Source: Pseudomonas azotoformans (GTDB lineage: Bacteria; Pseudomonadota; Gammaproteobacteria; Pseudomonadales; Pseudomonadaceae). Taken from it: a stretch of 64,000 bases of DNA. This document shows positions 11,966 to 19,518 of this stretch, one piece after another. The notes under the pieces were generated by a model, which made no database searches, was not told the DNA's origin, and worked only from the letters and a program-made list of their open reading frames with translations. A program made the translations under genes and the position numbers. The DNA lies in assembly GCF_001579805.1 (NCBI RefSeq), contig NZ_CP014546.1, positions 4,588,001-4,652,000 on the forward strand, written 5' to 3'. How positions within the stretch are numbered: the stretch's first letter is position 1; every line of letters begins with the position of its first letter.

Positions 11966-13180
11966 TCAATGGGTGTTCTGCAGGGGGTTGAAGGCGTTAA
12001 AGCGGCGCCATGCCATCACGCATGCCAGCAGGATCATGGCCAGTGCGACGCCGAACGTTGCGTGCAGGCCAAAGGCAATGGATTGGGGGAGGGCACGGGT
12101 GACGTCCGGGCTGGCCCAGGCAAATACCGCCCCCAATGCCCAGGCGCCGACAATCAGCCCGAGATTGCGTGACAGGTTCAGCAGGCCCGAGACCGTGCCG
12201 CGCCGCGCGGGCTCTACATCAGTCATCACGGCGGTGTTGTTGGCGGCCTGGAACAGGCTGTAGCCGGTGGTCAGGATCACCAGTGCGCCCAGATAGGCGA
12301 ACAGGCCCGACGCGCAGGACAACAGCAGCGCGCCACAGGCCATCAGGCCCAGGCCGGACAGGGTCATGCGTTGGCTGCCGAGGCGGTCGGTGAGCCTGCC
12401 GGCCGGAACACCGCTGATGGCCGCGACGCAGGGCCCGACCGCCATGGCCAGGCCCATCCACTCGGGATCGAGCCCCAGGCCTCGGGACAAATAGAACGGC
12501 CCCACCACAAAAGTGGCCATGATCACGGCGGCCACCAGGGCACTCATGATCAGGCCAGTGCGCAATGACGCATCGTTTAATGATGTCCAGAAACTCGAGT
12601 CGGCGGGGGATGCTACGTGGGGCCGATCTGCCGGCAAATAGCGGTAGGCAAGGGCGATGGCCATCCCTCCCAACGGCACGCCAATCAGGAAAATCGCGCG
12701 CCAGCCCCACACACTCAGCAATACACCGCCGACACTGGGTCCCATCGCGGTACCGACGGCCGACATCGTGCCCAGCAAGCCCATCACGCGGCCGGTACGC
12801 TCTTTAGTGACGGTGTCACCGACCATGCCCAGGGCCATCGCCATCATCACGGCCGCACCCAGGCCTTGCAGGACGCGTGCTGCAACCAGCCATGCCAGAG
12901 ACGGCGCCATGCCGCACAGCCCGCACGCCACGGCGAACAACAGCAATCCGGCGAGCAACAACCGCCGCCGTCCGAACCGGTCGCCCAGGCGTCCGGCACT
13001 CACAATCACTGCCGTGATCGCCAACAGGTAAGCCAGCACCACCCACTGCACGGCGTGGAATGAGGCATCAAACGCCTGCGCCAGGCTGGGCAGGCTGACA
13101 TTGGCGATGCTGGTGCCCAGCGAGGCGAGCAGCATGGACAGGGACAGGCTGATGAGGCTGCCGCGTGAAGAGATAGACAT
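11966..13180 (-). CDS. MFS drug-efflux-type transporter
   Basis: A 404-residue major facilitator with about 12 predicted membrane helices. The motif-A loop is GRLGDRFGRRRLLLAG, and the motif-C-like stretch in helix 5 (GTAMGPSVGGVLLSVWGWR) is typical of proton-driven drug exporters. The start at 13180 has AAGGA 7 bases upstream; the open frame continues far upstream but those residues overlap the divergent LysR gene and are not coding. It is divergent from the LysR gene at 13293 with a 112-bp shared intergenic region, so that regulator is the likely controller. Substrate unknown. Confidence 0.9.
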   Translation of the reverse strand: MSISSRGSLISLSLSMLLASLGTSIANVSLPSLAQAFDASFHAVQWVVLAYLLAITAVIVSAGRLGDRFGRRRLLLAGLLLFAVACGLCGMAPSLAWLVAARVLQGLGAAVMMAMALGMVGDTVTKERTGRVMGLLGTMSAVGTAMGPSVGGVLLSVWGWRAIFLIGVPLGGMAIALAYRYLPADRPHVASPADSSFWTSLNDASLRTGLIMSALVAAVIMATFVVGPFYLSRGLGLDPEWMGLAMAVGPCVAAISGVPAGRLTDRLGSQRMTLSGLGLMACGALLLSCASGLFAYLGALVILTTGYSLFQAANNTAVMTDVEPARRGTVSGLLNLSRNLGLIVGAWALGAVFAWASPDVTRALPQSIAFGLHATFGVALAMILLACVMAWRRFNAFNPLQNTH

Positions 13181-13292
13181 GGAAAATCCTTGAGTAAAGA
13201 CAACTGTCTCAAATCTACGGCGTCGCGTAACATGGCGGAAGACGCATGAGTTGCAGTTAATAGATGCATGCAACGCCTTATAAGGAGTGCCG

Positions 13293-14201
13293 ATGCCCGA
13301 TCTCAACCTGCTGATCACCCTGGATGTGCTGCTCGCCGAAGGCAGTGTCGCGGCGGCGGCCAAACGCCTGCGCCTGAGCCCTTCGGCCATGAGCCGTGCG
13401 CTGGCCCGATTGCGCGAGACCACCGGCGATCCCTTGCTGGTGCGCGCCGGTCGCGGCCTGGTGCCCACGCCCAGGGCGGTGGCGTTGCGTGAGCAGGTCA
13501 GCCGCTTGGTGCAGGACGCCAATGCGGTGCTGCGCCCTGTGCAATCGTTGGACATGGCCCAGGTGGCGCGCACTTTCACCCTGCGCACCAGCGAAGAGTT
13601 CGTCGAAAACTTCGGCCCGGCGCTGCTGGCCCGCATCGCAGAGGAGGCACCCGGTGTGCGGCTGCGGTTCATCAATAAAACCGACAAGGACAGTACCCTG
13701 CTGCGTGAGGGCAGCGTCGACCTGGAAACCGGTGTGGTCGACCCCACCGCCAGCCCGGAAGTGCTGACCCAGGCGCTGTTTCGCGATCGCCTGGTCGGTG
13801 TGGTGCGCAGTGGCCATCCCCTCAGCCAGGGTGAGGTCAGCGTTGAACGTTACGCCGCAGGCCAGCACGTCTACGTGTCCCGGCGCGGCCAGGACCGGGG
13901 CCAGATCGATGACTTACTTCAAGCTCAGGGCCTCACGCGACAGATCAATACCGTGGTCGCCGGTTTCGCCACCGCCATCGCCTTGGCCCGCGACACCGAC
14001 CTGATCGCCAGCGTGCCCGAACGCTACACGACCCACCAACGTGCGGGCCTGCACAGCTTTGCATTGCCGTTGGCATTGCCCACCTTCAGCGTGTCGATGC
14101 TCTGGCACCCCAGGCTGGATGCCGACCTGGCCCATCGCTGGTTGCGCGGATGTTTGCGTGAGGTGTGCGCACTGCAACAGGTACAATCGCCGCTGCCTTG
14201 A
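13293..14201 (+). CDS. LysR-family transcriptional regulator
   Basis: A 302-residue LysR protein. The N-terminal winged helix-turn-helix (LLITLDVLLAEGSVAAAAK, then LSPSAMSRALARLRE) is followed by a periplasmic-binding-protein-like effector domain. ATG 13293 is chosen over a GTG two codons upstream because TAAGGAG (13281-13287) is correctly spaced for it. The gene is divergent from the MFS exporter at 13180, the common arrangement in which the LysR protein controls the pump in response to an unknown small molecule. Confidence 0.92.
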   Translation: MPDLNLLITLDVLLAEGSVAAAAKRLRLSPSAMSRALARLRETTGDPLLVRAGRGLVPTPRAVALREQVSRLVQDANAVLRPVQSLDMAQVARTFTLRTSEEFVENFGPALLARIAEEAPGVRLRFINKTDKDSTLLREGSVDLETGVVDPTASPEVLTQALFRDRLVGVVRSGHPLSQGEVSVERYAAGQHVYVSRRGQDRGQIDDLLQAQGLTRQINTVVAGFATAIALARDTDLIASVPERYTTHQRAGLHSFALPLALPTFSVSMLWHPRLDADLAHRWLRGCLREVCALQQVQSPLP

Positions 14202-14221
14202 CGCTAAACCCAGGAATTTGC

Positions 14222-14890
14222 ATGTTCAGCCTTACCCGCTACACCACGCCGTGCCCCGAGCCCATCAACGCTCAGATCCTGCAGATGGTGGTCGACAACC
14301 TCGCCGACATCAGCAGCGTGGCGCTACCGCCGAGCAACCTGCTGTACAACATCTACCAGTACTCCGTTGGCTTTGAGGTGCACCTGTACCTGGAAGCGCT
14401 GAATGGTGCCAAGGGCATTGCCGTCGAGTTGGTGGTGGCGATGGAAGAGGAAAAGCTGATCGGCTTTTGCCTGTACCTGCCGGTGAAGGACGATCCCGAA
14501 GCCTGCGGTATCGCGTTCATGGCGGTGCAGGTCGGCTACCGGCGCCAGGGTGTGGCGCGCGCAATGATGGGTGACGTACTGAGTCGTTATCCCCATGCGG
14601 AGTTGGCGTGTTCAATTGAGAAAGTGCCGGCGTTCGAAGGCATGGGCTTCCAAGTGCGCGGCGTGCGCGGCACCCAGGTGCTGATGAACACACGGGACTA
14701 CGGCACGGAGGGCTTGATGGGCGTTCTGGATGTGGCGGCGATCTACCGCTCATTGGAGGTGCGGCAGATTCATACCTACCTGCTGCAAAAGCATGGCAAG
14801 CGCGCCATGGTGGATGCCGAGAAGCAACGGGATCGGCACCTTGATCAACTGGCGCGCAAGGTGCAGATGTTTGTACAGAAGCGGGGCTGA
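14222..14890 (+). CDS. GNAT-family N-acetyltransferase
   Basis: 222 residues. The acetyl-CoA-binding core is visible at VQVGYRRQGVARAMMGDVL, which carries the RxxGxA-type loop of the GNAT fold, preceded by the beta strand GIAFMAV. The start at 14222 has AGGAAT 6 bases upstream and excludes a 19-residue extension that overlaps the LysR gene. The last 50 residues are a charged helical tail (KHGKRAMVDAEKQRDRHLD) outside the GNAT core. The acceptor substrate cannot be predicted. The stop codon lies in the loop of a strong hairpin. Confidence 0.85.
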   Translation: MFSLTRYTTPCPEPINAQILQMVVDNLADISSVALPPSNLLYNIYQYSVGFEVHLYLEALNGAKGIAVELVVAMEEEKLIGFCLYLPVKDDPEACGIAFMAVQVGYRRQGVARAMMGDVLSRYPHAELACSIEKVPAFEGMGFQVRGVRGTQVLMNTRDYGTEGLMGVLDVAAIYRSLEVRQIHTYLLQKHGKRAMVDAEKQRDRHLDQLARKVQMFVQKRG

Positions 14891-14903
14891 ACGACAGCCC
14901 CGC
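14881..14903. terminator. Hairpin between convergent GNAT and secreted-protein genes
   Basis: GCGGGGCT (14881-14888) pairs perfectly with AGCCCCGC (14896-14903) around a 7-base loop that contains the GNAT stop codon. The two flanking genes converge here, so it probably ends transcription from both sides. There is no long T-run, so a factor-independent mechanism is uncertain. Confidence 0.55.
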
Positions 14904-14910
14904 ACTGACC

Positions 14911-15288
14911 TTATGGCTTGGCCAGGTTCCAGTTACCGCCAACGCCGTCACCGGTGATGTCGCCAGGCTTGCTGTCCTTGACCCAGGTGTACAGCGCCTG
15001 GCCCTTGTAGGCCCATTGCTTGCTGCCGTCGTCACGGGTGATCACGGTGTAGCCGTCCGCATCCTTCGCTGCCGCCGAGGCGGTGAACGCTGGCCAGTTG
15101 GCCAGGCACTGGCCGTTGCACACGGACTTGCCGGCGCTGTCTTTGGCGAAGGTGTAGAGGGTCATGCCTTTGCTGTCCACCAGCACTTTACCCTTGGCGC
15201 TGTCGGCCACCTTGGCCGGGGCGGCGAAGGCCATGGAGGAGGCGCAGGCGATGACGACGGCAGCCGCGAGGGAGAATTTTTTCAGCAT
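14911..15288 (-). CDS. Secreted COG4315-type protein with Yx(F/W)xxD repeats
   Basis: A 125-residue exported protein. Residues 1-22 are a signal peptide (MLKKFSLAAAVVIACASSMAFA). The mature part carries two copies of the family repeat, GMTLYTFAKD and GQALYTWVKD, with a conserved CNGQCLANWP segment between them whose two cysteines may form a disulfide. This family (PF03640, called predicted lipoprotein or secreted repeat) has no established function; there is no lipobox here, so it is probably periplasmic. AGGAG lies 7 bases before the start. Confidence 0.88.
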   Translation of the reverse strand: MLKKFSLAAAVVIACASSMAFAAPAKVADSAKGKVLVDSKGMTLYTFAKDSAGKSVCNGQCLANWPAFTASAAAKDADGYTVITRDDGSKQWAYKGQALYTWVKDSKPGDITGDGVGGNWNLAKP

Positions 15289-15399
15289 GACGAACTCCTG
15301 GTATTTATAGGTTTGAGTACTGGCGTTGTGCTGTATTCACACGCCGTACTCAGGTAAACACCCGCCGCGCCGGTTTATTCCTGCCCTGTCAGAAATTAT

Positions 15400-15993
15400 T
15401 TAAACGCGGCCGCGATTGACCATCGCCAGGATGGTCGCCAGCAACTCCTGCTGTGCCTCTTCGCGACTGATCTCGCCACTGGCCGCCGCCTGGGACAGTG
15501 CCTCCGCCGCCCCCAGCATGCCGCGCAGTCCCGCCTGGGATATGCGGCCAAAGGGCGACAGCGCGTCACGGCATTTGTCGAGGAAGATCGCCTCGTACTG
15601 GCGCTTGAGGGCTTCCAGCTCCGGCGAGCTGCTGAGGGCTGCAATCACCCCTGGGATTTCCCGACCCTGCAACAACACGCAATCCACATAGGAAGAGGCG
15701 ATTACCCAGGCGCGGTCGTCAAGGGTTGCGCTGCTGGCCGCGATGGCGCTGGCAAAGACCTGGTCCTGACGCGCATCGAAGTCCTCATACAACGCGGCCA
15801 GCAACCCGGCGCGGGTGACGAAATGGTCATAGACCACCGGCTTAGTCACGCCCGCCAACTCCGCCAGGCGGCCGAGTGTGAGGGCTTCGGTGCCTTCATC
15901 GCGCACCAGTTGCCAGGCCACATCGAGCAATTGGCGAAGGCGATCTTCGCGAGACAGGCGGCGACGAGGAGGGGGAGACGCTGTGCTTGACAT
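15400..15993 (-). CDS. TetR-family transcriptional regulator
   Basis: A 197-residue TetR-type repressor. The N-terminal DNA-binding domain is clear (ALTLGRLAELAGVTKPVVYD, then HFVTRAGLLAALYEDF); the C-terminal ligand domain is not diagnostic. The start at 15993 is used because the frame further upstream runs antisense through the oxidoreductase gene. It is divergent from the NAD(P)H oxidoreductase at 16063 with 69 bp between the start codons, and a repeated palindromic sequence sits in that gap, so it probably represses itself and the oxidoreductase. Confidence 0.92.
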   Translation of the reverse strand: MSSTASPPPRRRLSREDRLRQLLDVAWQLVRDEGTEALTLGRLAELAGVTKPVVYDHFVTRAGLLAALYEDFDARQDQVFASAIAASSATLDDRAWVIASSYVDCVLLQGREIPGVIAALSSSPELEALKRQYEAIFLDKCRDALSPFGRISQAGLRGMLGAAEALSQAAASGEISREEAQQELLATILAMVNRGRV

Positions 15994-16007
15994 GCTTATA
16001 TACCAAA

Positions 16008-16030
16008 AGTAACTTACTAATCGTAACTTA
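16008..16030. promoter_or_regulatory. Probable TetR operator between divergent genes
   Basis: The 69-bp gap holds the odd palindrome AGTAACTTACT (16008-16018) and a second GTAACTTA at 16023-16030, giving a direct repeat with a 14-base period. Both lie between the start codons of the TetR gene and its divergent oxidoreductase, where the repressor would be expected to bind. Inferred from position and symmetry only. Confidence 0.5.
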
Positions 16031-16062
16031 AGCCCAGCGTAACCTCTCAGGGAGTCATTGTC

Positions 16063-16662
16063 ATGCACGCACTCATCGTTGTTGCTCATCACGACCCACA
16101 ATCCCTCACCCACAGCGTGGCCGCCCAGGTCGCCGCCGGCCTTGCTGCGTCGGGCCACACCTTCGAAATGGCCGATATCGCCGCCGAAGGGTTCGACCCG
16201 CGCTACAACGCCGCCGACCATCGGGTACACCGCACGCGCGCCACGCCGCCAGCCGACGTACTGGCTGAACAGGCCCGTATCGACCGTGCCGACGCGCTGG
16301 TGCTGGCATTCCCGATCTACTGGTGGTCCATGCCCGGCCTGCTCAAGGGCTGGATCGACCGCGTGTTCATCAACGGTTGGGCCATCGATTACGGCCCCGA
16401 TACCCCGGTGGTGAAGAAATTGCGCCACTTGCAGGTCCATCTGCTGGCCCTGGGCGCTGCCGACGACGGCGCGTTTGATCGACATGGCTACGCCAAGTCC
16501 ATGCGCACGCAAATTGACTACGGAATCTTCGATTACTGCGGCGCACAGGTGGTCACGTCAGCGCTGTTGCTGGATTCGGAAAGCGGCGGGGCGCAGGCGC
16601 ATCTGGAAAAGGCCAGAGCCTTGGGCGAGGGACTGTTCGAAACGCAAACAGTCGCCGGTTGA
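16063..16662 (+). CDS. Flavodoxin-fold NAD(P)H oxidoreductase (quinone reductase family)
   Basis: 199 residues. The N-terminal MHALIVVAHHDPQSLTHSVA is the FMN/FAD phosphate-binding start of the flavodoxin_2 fold, and LVLAFPIYWWSMPGLLKGWI is the diagnostic second flavin-binding segment of NQO1/MdaB/KefF-like enzymes. These reduce quinones or other electrophiles with two electrons from NAD(P)H in the cytoplasm. Divergent from a TetR repressor, which fits induction by a toxic quinone or electrophile. Its stop lies one base from the stop of the convergent gene at 16664. Exact substrate unknown. Confidence 0.88.
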   Translation: MHALIVVAHHDPQSLTHSVAAQVAAGLAASGHTFEMADIAAEGFDPRYNAADHRVHRTRATPPADVLAEQARIDRADALVLAFPIYWWSMPGLLKGWIDRVFINGWAIDYGPDTPVVKKLRHLQVHLLALGAADDGAFDRHGYAKSMRTQIDYGIFDYCGAQVVTSALLLDSESGGAQAHLEKARALGEGLFETQTVAG

Positions 16663-16663
16663 T

Positions 16664-17053
16664 TCAACCTTCGCGAAACAAATCGTGGGCGTCGAGCAGG
16701 CGGTAAGCGATTTCCGGCTGATTCTCCAGGCCTCGACGGATCGCGGCCGGGATCGATTGGCGGGTCTTGCGGCACAGGCCCGGTAGCTCGTCGATGACGA
16801 TCTGGATGCCGCGCATGCTCTTGACCTCGGTGTGACCCGGCGCGATGTGCACGCGGATGCCCAATTGCTGGTACATCAGCTGTTGCATGCGCTCCAGGTC
16901 TTGCAGGCTCTTGAGGTGTTCAAGGCGGTCGAGCAGTTTTTTCTCTTCCTGGCGCGTCAGGTTGAGGATACGCAGGTCGGCGCCCGGCGCTTGCAGCAGT
17001 TGTTCGCGATCGCAGACGCAGGCGCCGGGTGGGCAGGGTTGGCGGATGGTCAT
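16664..17053 (-). CDS. Conserved hypothetical protein with Cys-rich N-terminus
   Basis: A 129-residue soluble protein that I do not recognise. It begins with a cysteine cluster (CPPGACVCDREQ), continues with a strongly charged helical region (about residues 30-65, likely coiled coil) and ends in a mixed region including IQIVIDELPGLCRKTR. GGGGAGG lies 9 bases before the start, a strong ribosome site. It begins 32 bp after the aroA stop on the same strand and is probably co-transcribed with it. Base composition is like its neighbours, so it is probably a real core-genome gene. Confidence 0.75.
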   Translation of the reverse strand: MTIRQPCPPGACVCDREQLLQAPGADLRILNLTRQEEKKLLDRLEHLKSLQDLERMQQLMYQQLGIRVHIAPGHTEVKSMRGIQIVIDELPGLCRKTRQSIPAAIRRGLENQPEIAYRLLDAHDLFREG

Positions 17054-17085
17054 GTGCTTTGCCTCCCCATTCCGACGCCGAGCCT

Positions 17086-18363
17086 TCAGTAGCTCAACTG
17101 AACCCCAAGACTGCCCAGGGCCTTCCAGTAGTCAGGATAGGTCTTGGCCACGCAGTCCGGGTCCTGGATGCGGATCCCCGAGACTTTCAGCCCGGCCAGG
17201 GCAAAGCACATGGCGATGCGGTGGTCGGCGTGGGTGTCGATCAACGCGTTGCAGGCGGTGCCGGCCAGGGCCGGGTCGCTGGCCACCAGCAGGTCGTCGC
17301 CTTCGATGGTCGCAAGGCCAGGGCGGATCTCGTTGAGGCCGTCGTGCAGGGCCTGTACGCGGTCACATTCCTTGACCCGCAGGTTGGCCAGTTCGGTGAA
17401 ACGCACCGGGGTGTTGTTGAACGCCGCGAGCACCGCCAGGGTCGGGATGGCGTCCTGCATCTGCGAGCCCACCACCGTGGCCTGCATGTTGGGGAACTGC
17501 GCGATCACGGCCTGGGCCTTGGCGTCCGGCTGGGTGAAGTCCTGCGCGGCTACACCGATGTCGATACGGCCACCGGTCAACACCTCAGCGGCCCACAGGT
17601 AGGTGGCGGCAGAGGCGTCGGGTTCGATCAGGTAGTCGTGGGCGGTGTAGCCGGTGGGGGCCACGCGCCAGGTGGTGTCGTCAACCGCCTCGACCTGAGC
17701 ACCGAAGGCGCGCATGCAGTCCAGGGTCAGGTCCACGTAGCCACGGGCACCGATGTCCTTGCCGGTCAGCGCCACTTCAATCGGCGCTTCGCCGCAGGCG
17801 GCGAGCATCAGCAGGGCCGATACGTACTGGCTGGACAGGCCGCCGTCGATTTCGAAACGCTTGGCCTTGATCTTGCCCACGCCGTGCACGGTGACCGGCG
17901 GGCAACCGGTGGGGCTGTCGACCGGGATGCCGTTCTGGCCGAGGGTTGCCAGCAGCGGGCCGATTGGGCGTTTTTGCATGTAGTCATCGCCGTCCAGTAC
18001 CACGGTGCCTTCCACGGTGGCGACGGCAGCGGTGAGGAAGCGCATGGCGGTGCCGGCGTTGCCGAGGAACAGTGGCTGCGGCGGCAGTTGCAGTTTGCCT
18101 TGGCCGGTGACGACGAAGGTGGTGTCGTCGGGTTCGTCGATGGTCACGCCCATTTGGCGCAGGGCCACGGACATGTGGCGGGTGTCGTCGCTCTTGAGCG
18201 CGCCGCTGAGGCGGCTGGTGCCTTTGGCCAGGGCGGCGAGCAGCAGGGCGCGGTTGGTAATGGATTTGGAGCCGGGGGGCGCGACCTTGCCATTGAGGGG
18301 GACGTTGGGCGGGGTGACGGTCACGGTTTTCTGCGAACTCAAGGTACAGGGCTCCTGATTCAT
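17086..18363 (-). CDS. aroA: Stand-alone 3-phosphoshikimate 1-carboxyvinyltransferase (EPSP synthase)
   Basis: A 425-residue EPSP synthase joining shikimate-3-phosphate and phosphoenolpyruvate in the aromatic amino acid pathway. Recognised by PPGSKSITNRALLLAAL, LFLGNAGTAMRFLTAA, GLSSQYVSALLM, the aspartate region PDASAATYLW, and LRVKECDR. Two oddities. Pseudomonads normally carry the shikimate enzyme fused in a TyrA-AroA protein, so this separate gene is probably a second copy. And the residue equivalent to Pro101 of the E. coli enzyme is Phe (GNAGTAMRF). The ATG at 18363 has no ribosome site, whereas a TTG at 18342 has CAGGAG 9 bases before it, so the protein may begin there at residue 8. 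Confidence 0.93.
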   Translation of the reverse strand: MNQEPCTLSSQKTVTVTPPNVPLNGKVAPPGSKSITNRALLLAALAKGTSRLSGALKSDDTRHMSVALRQMGVTIDEPDDTTFVVTGQGKLQLPPQPLFLGNAGTAMRFLTAAVATVEGTVVLDGDDYMQKRPIGPLLATLGQNGIPVDSPTGCPPVTVHGVGKIKAKRFEIDGGLSSQYVSALLMLAACGEAPIEVALTGKDIGARGYVDLTLDCMRAFGAQVEAVDDTTWRVAPTGYTAHDYLIEPDASAATYLWAAEVLTGGRIDIGVAAQDFTQPDAKAQAVIAQFPNMQATVVGSQMQDAIPTLAVLAAFNNTPVRFTELANLRVKECDRVQALHDGLNEIRPGLATIEGDDLLVASDPALAGTACNALIDTHADHRIAMCFALAGLKVSGIRIQDPDCVAKTYPDYWKALGSLGVQLSY

Positions 18364-18451
18364 GGCACGGGCGGCGGGCGGAGTTGAATAATCGGGTATA
18401 GGGGTGGTGCTTGTCGAGCTTGGGGTGGGATGTGGGGGGTATTGGGGGGTA

Positions 18452-18830
18452 CATATCCGTTGTTTGGGTGACGGCTTATATTGGTTCCGCCCTTACGGCG
18501 GGTCACTTTGGAAAAGAGCCCCAAAGTAACCAAAGGGCTCTTGCCCCAACACTCGGCACCTCGCTTAGGCTCGGTGTGCCCGTAATCCGACAGTGATTTG
18601 GGGGGCCGCCGCCACGCGCCATCCATGGCGCGGGGCGGCTAAACCGGCATCCCTGCCGGTTTACCCCCCAAATCCCTGCCGAATTCCGGCCAGCGTGTTT
18701 GACGGGGCGCCTAAGATCAAAATCAAAATCAAAAGCAAGAGCACGGCGGCCTGGTAGCCGACCTGAGTGGTTAGATCAAAAGCAACAGCATACGCGGTCC
18801 ACTGTGGGAGCTGGCTTGCCTGCGATGCAG
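18452..18830 (+). repeat. Structured interspersed repeat, copy A (with terminal REP core)
   Basis: A 379-bp element in a 500-bp gap (18364-18864) with no gene; the 88 bp before it are G-rich and otherwise featureless. It shares near-identical flanks with 43130-43500 in the same orientation: a 5' block of about 130 bp containing hairpins CCGCC/GGCGG and ACTTTGG/CCAAAGT, and a 3' block with CAAAAT/CAAAAG hexamer runs ending in a REP core (CTGTGGGAGC, 18802). The centre is a copy-specific palindrome: GATTTGGGGGG (18595-18605) pairs with CCCCCCAAATC (18664-18674), enclosing two hairpins, one with AAACCGGCA/TGCCGGTTT arms. Short peptides can be read through it on both strands but look like chance. 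Confidence 0.8.
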
Positions 18831-18864
18831 GCACCTCGGTCCTTCGGAGACGCCCTGCAGGCTG

Positions 18865-19419
18865 TTACCGCTTCGCCAGCCAGTAATCATGCAACGCTCG
18901 CGCTGCCGGTTCGATTTCGCTGACGCGTTGCTGGTGTGCTTGTACATCCAGGTCGACCGGGAGTTCGAAGTTGTCTTGTTCGGCGCACCAGGAGATTTTT
19001 TCCAGCAGTGCAGCCTGTTCTGCCGGCAGTTGCGGCCAATTGCCGATGGCGGCGCCGCGGATGTAGCCAAAGCACCATTCTTCGGCGAGGGTCACGGGGT
19101 GGCCTTGGTGTTCGGTTTCGTCGAAGCGGGCGTTGAAGCTGTTGGCGTCGCTGGACAGTTGTGCGGCCAGGGTGTTGAGGTGGCGCACGCACAGTTCGAG
19201 GAAACTTTGCGCTTCGTCCATGGTGTCCCATTCCGGGTTCTGGCCGCCCCAGATCGCGGGGAACCACTCGGCCACGTCCACCTGGACCGGGCTGGAGACC
19301 AGCGCGGTGAAGTAGCCGTCGAGTTCGGCCAGGTTCAGCACCGAGTGGTCGTCGCCGTACTTGAGCAGGGTGTTTTCGATGAATTCGAATTCGGCGGGGG
19401 TGAGGGGTTGGGTGTGCAT
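18865..19419 (-). CDS. YecA/YgfB family (UPF0149) protein
   Basis: A 184-residue cytoplasmic protein of the UPF0149 family. Recognised by LNLAELDGYFTALVSSP near the start, WFPAIWGG, EWCFGYIRGA and the overall acidic all-alpha character. No C-terminal SEC-C zinc motif is present, unlike longer YecA proteins. Function not established in the family. The start at 19419 has AAGGAT upstream. It stands alone between the structured repeat and the CLC gene. Confidence 0.85.
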   Translation of the reverse strand: MHTQPLTPAEFEFIENTLLKYGDDHSVLNLAELDGYFTALVSSPVQVDVAEWFPAIWGGQNPEWDTMDEAQSFLELCVRHLNTLAAQLSSDANSFNARFDETEHQGHPVTLAEEWCFGYIRGAAIGNWPQLPAEQAALLEKISWCAEQDNFELPVDLDVQAHQQRVSEIEPAARALHDYWLAKR

Positions 19420-19518
19420 GGGGCATATCCTTTAAACGTCGAACGCCGCCAATGGGGGCGGCTTAAAGCGCGAAGGATGGCGTGTGTGCGGGGTTTTATC
19501 CAGCCTTTTGCAGCGTTT

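Noticed and set aside
13181..13747. N-terminal extension of the MFS transporter
   Set aside because: It runs antisense through the LysR gene; the start at 13180 has a good ribosome site and normal MFS N-terminus.
17029..18387. 452-codon open frame antisense to aroA
   Set aside because: Mirror of a clear EPSP synthase gene, Gly/His/Val-rich, no motif.
18360..18626. Reading frame through repeat A giving a peptide with KVTRRKGGT, also readable in repeat B (42981-43235)
   Set aside because: The shared peptide follows only from the shared DNA repeat; the frames start and end in unrelated sequence, cross hairpins and lack ribosome sites.
18716..18740. CAAAAT/CAAAAG runs as an independent simple repeat
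   Set aside because: They occur at the same place in both structured repeats and are better treated as part of that element.
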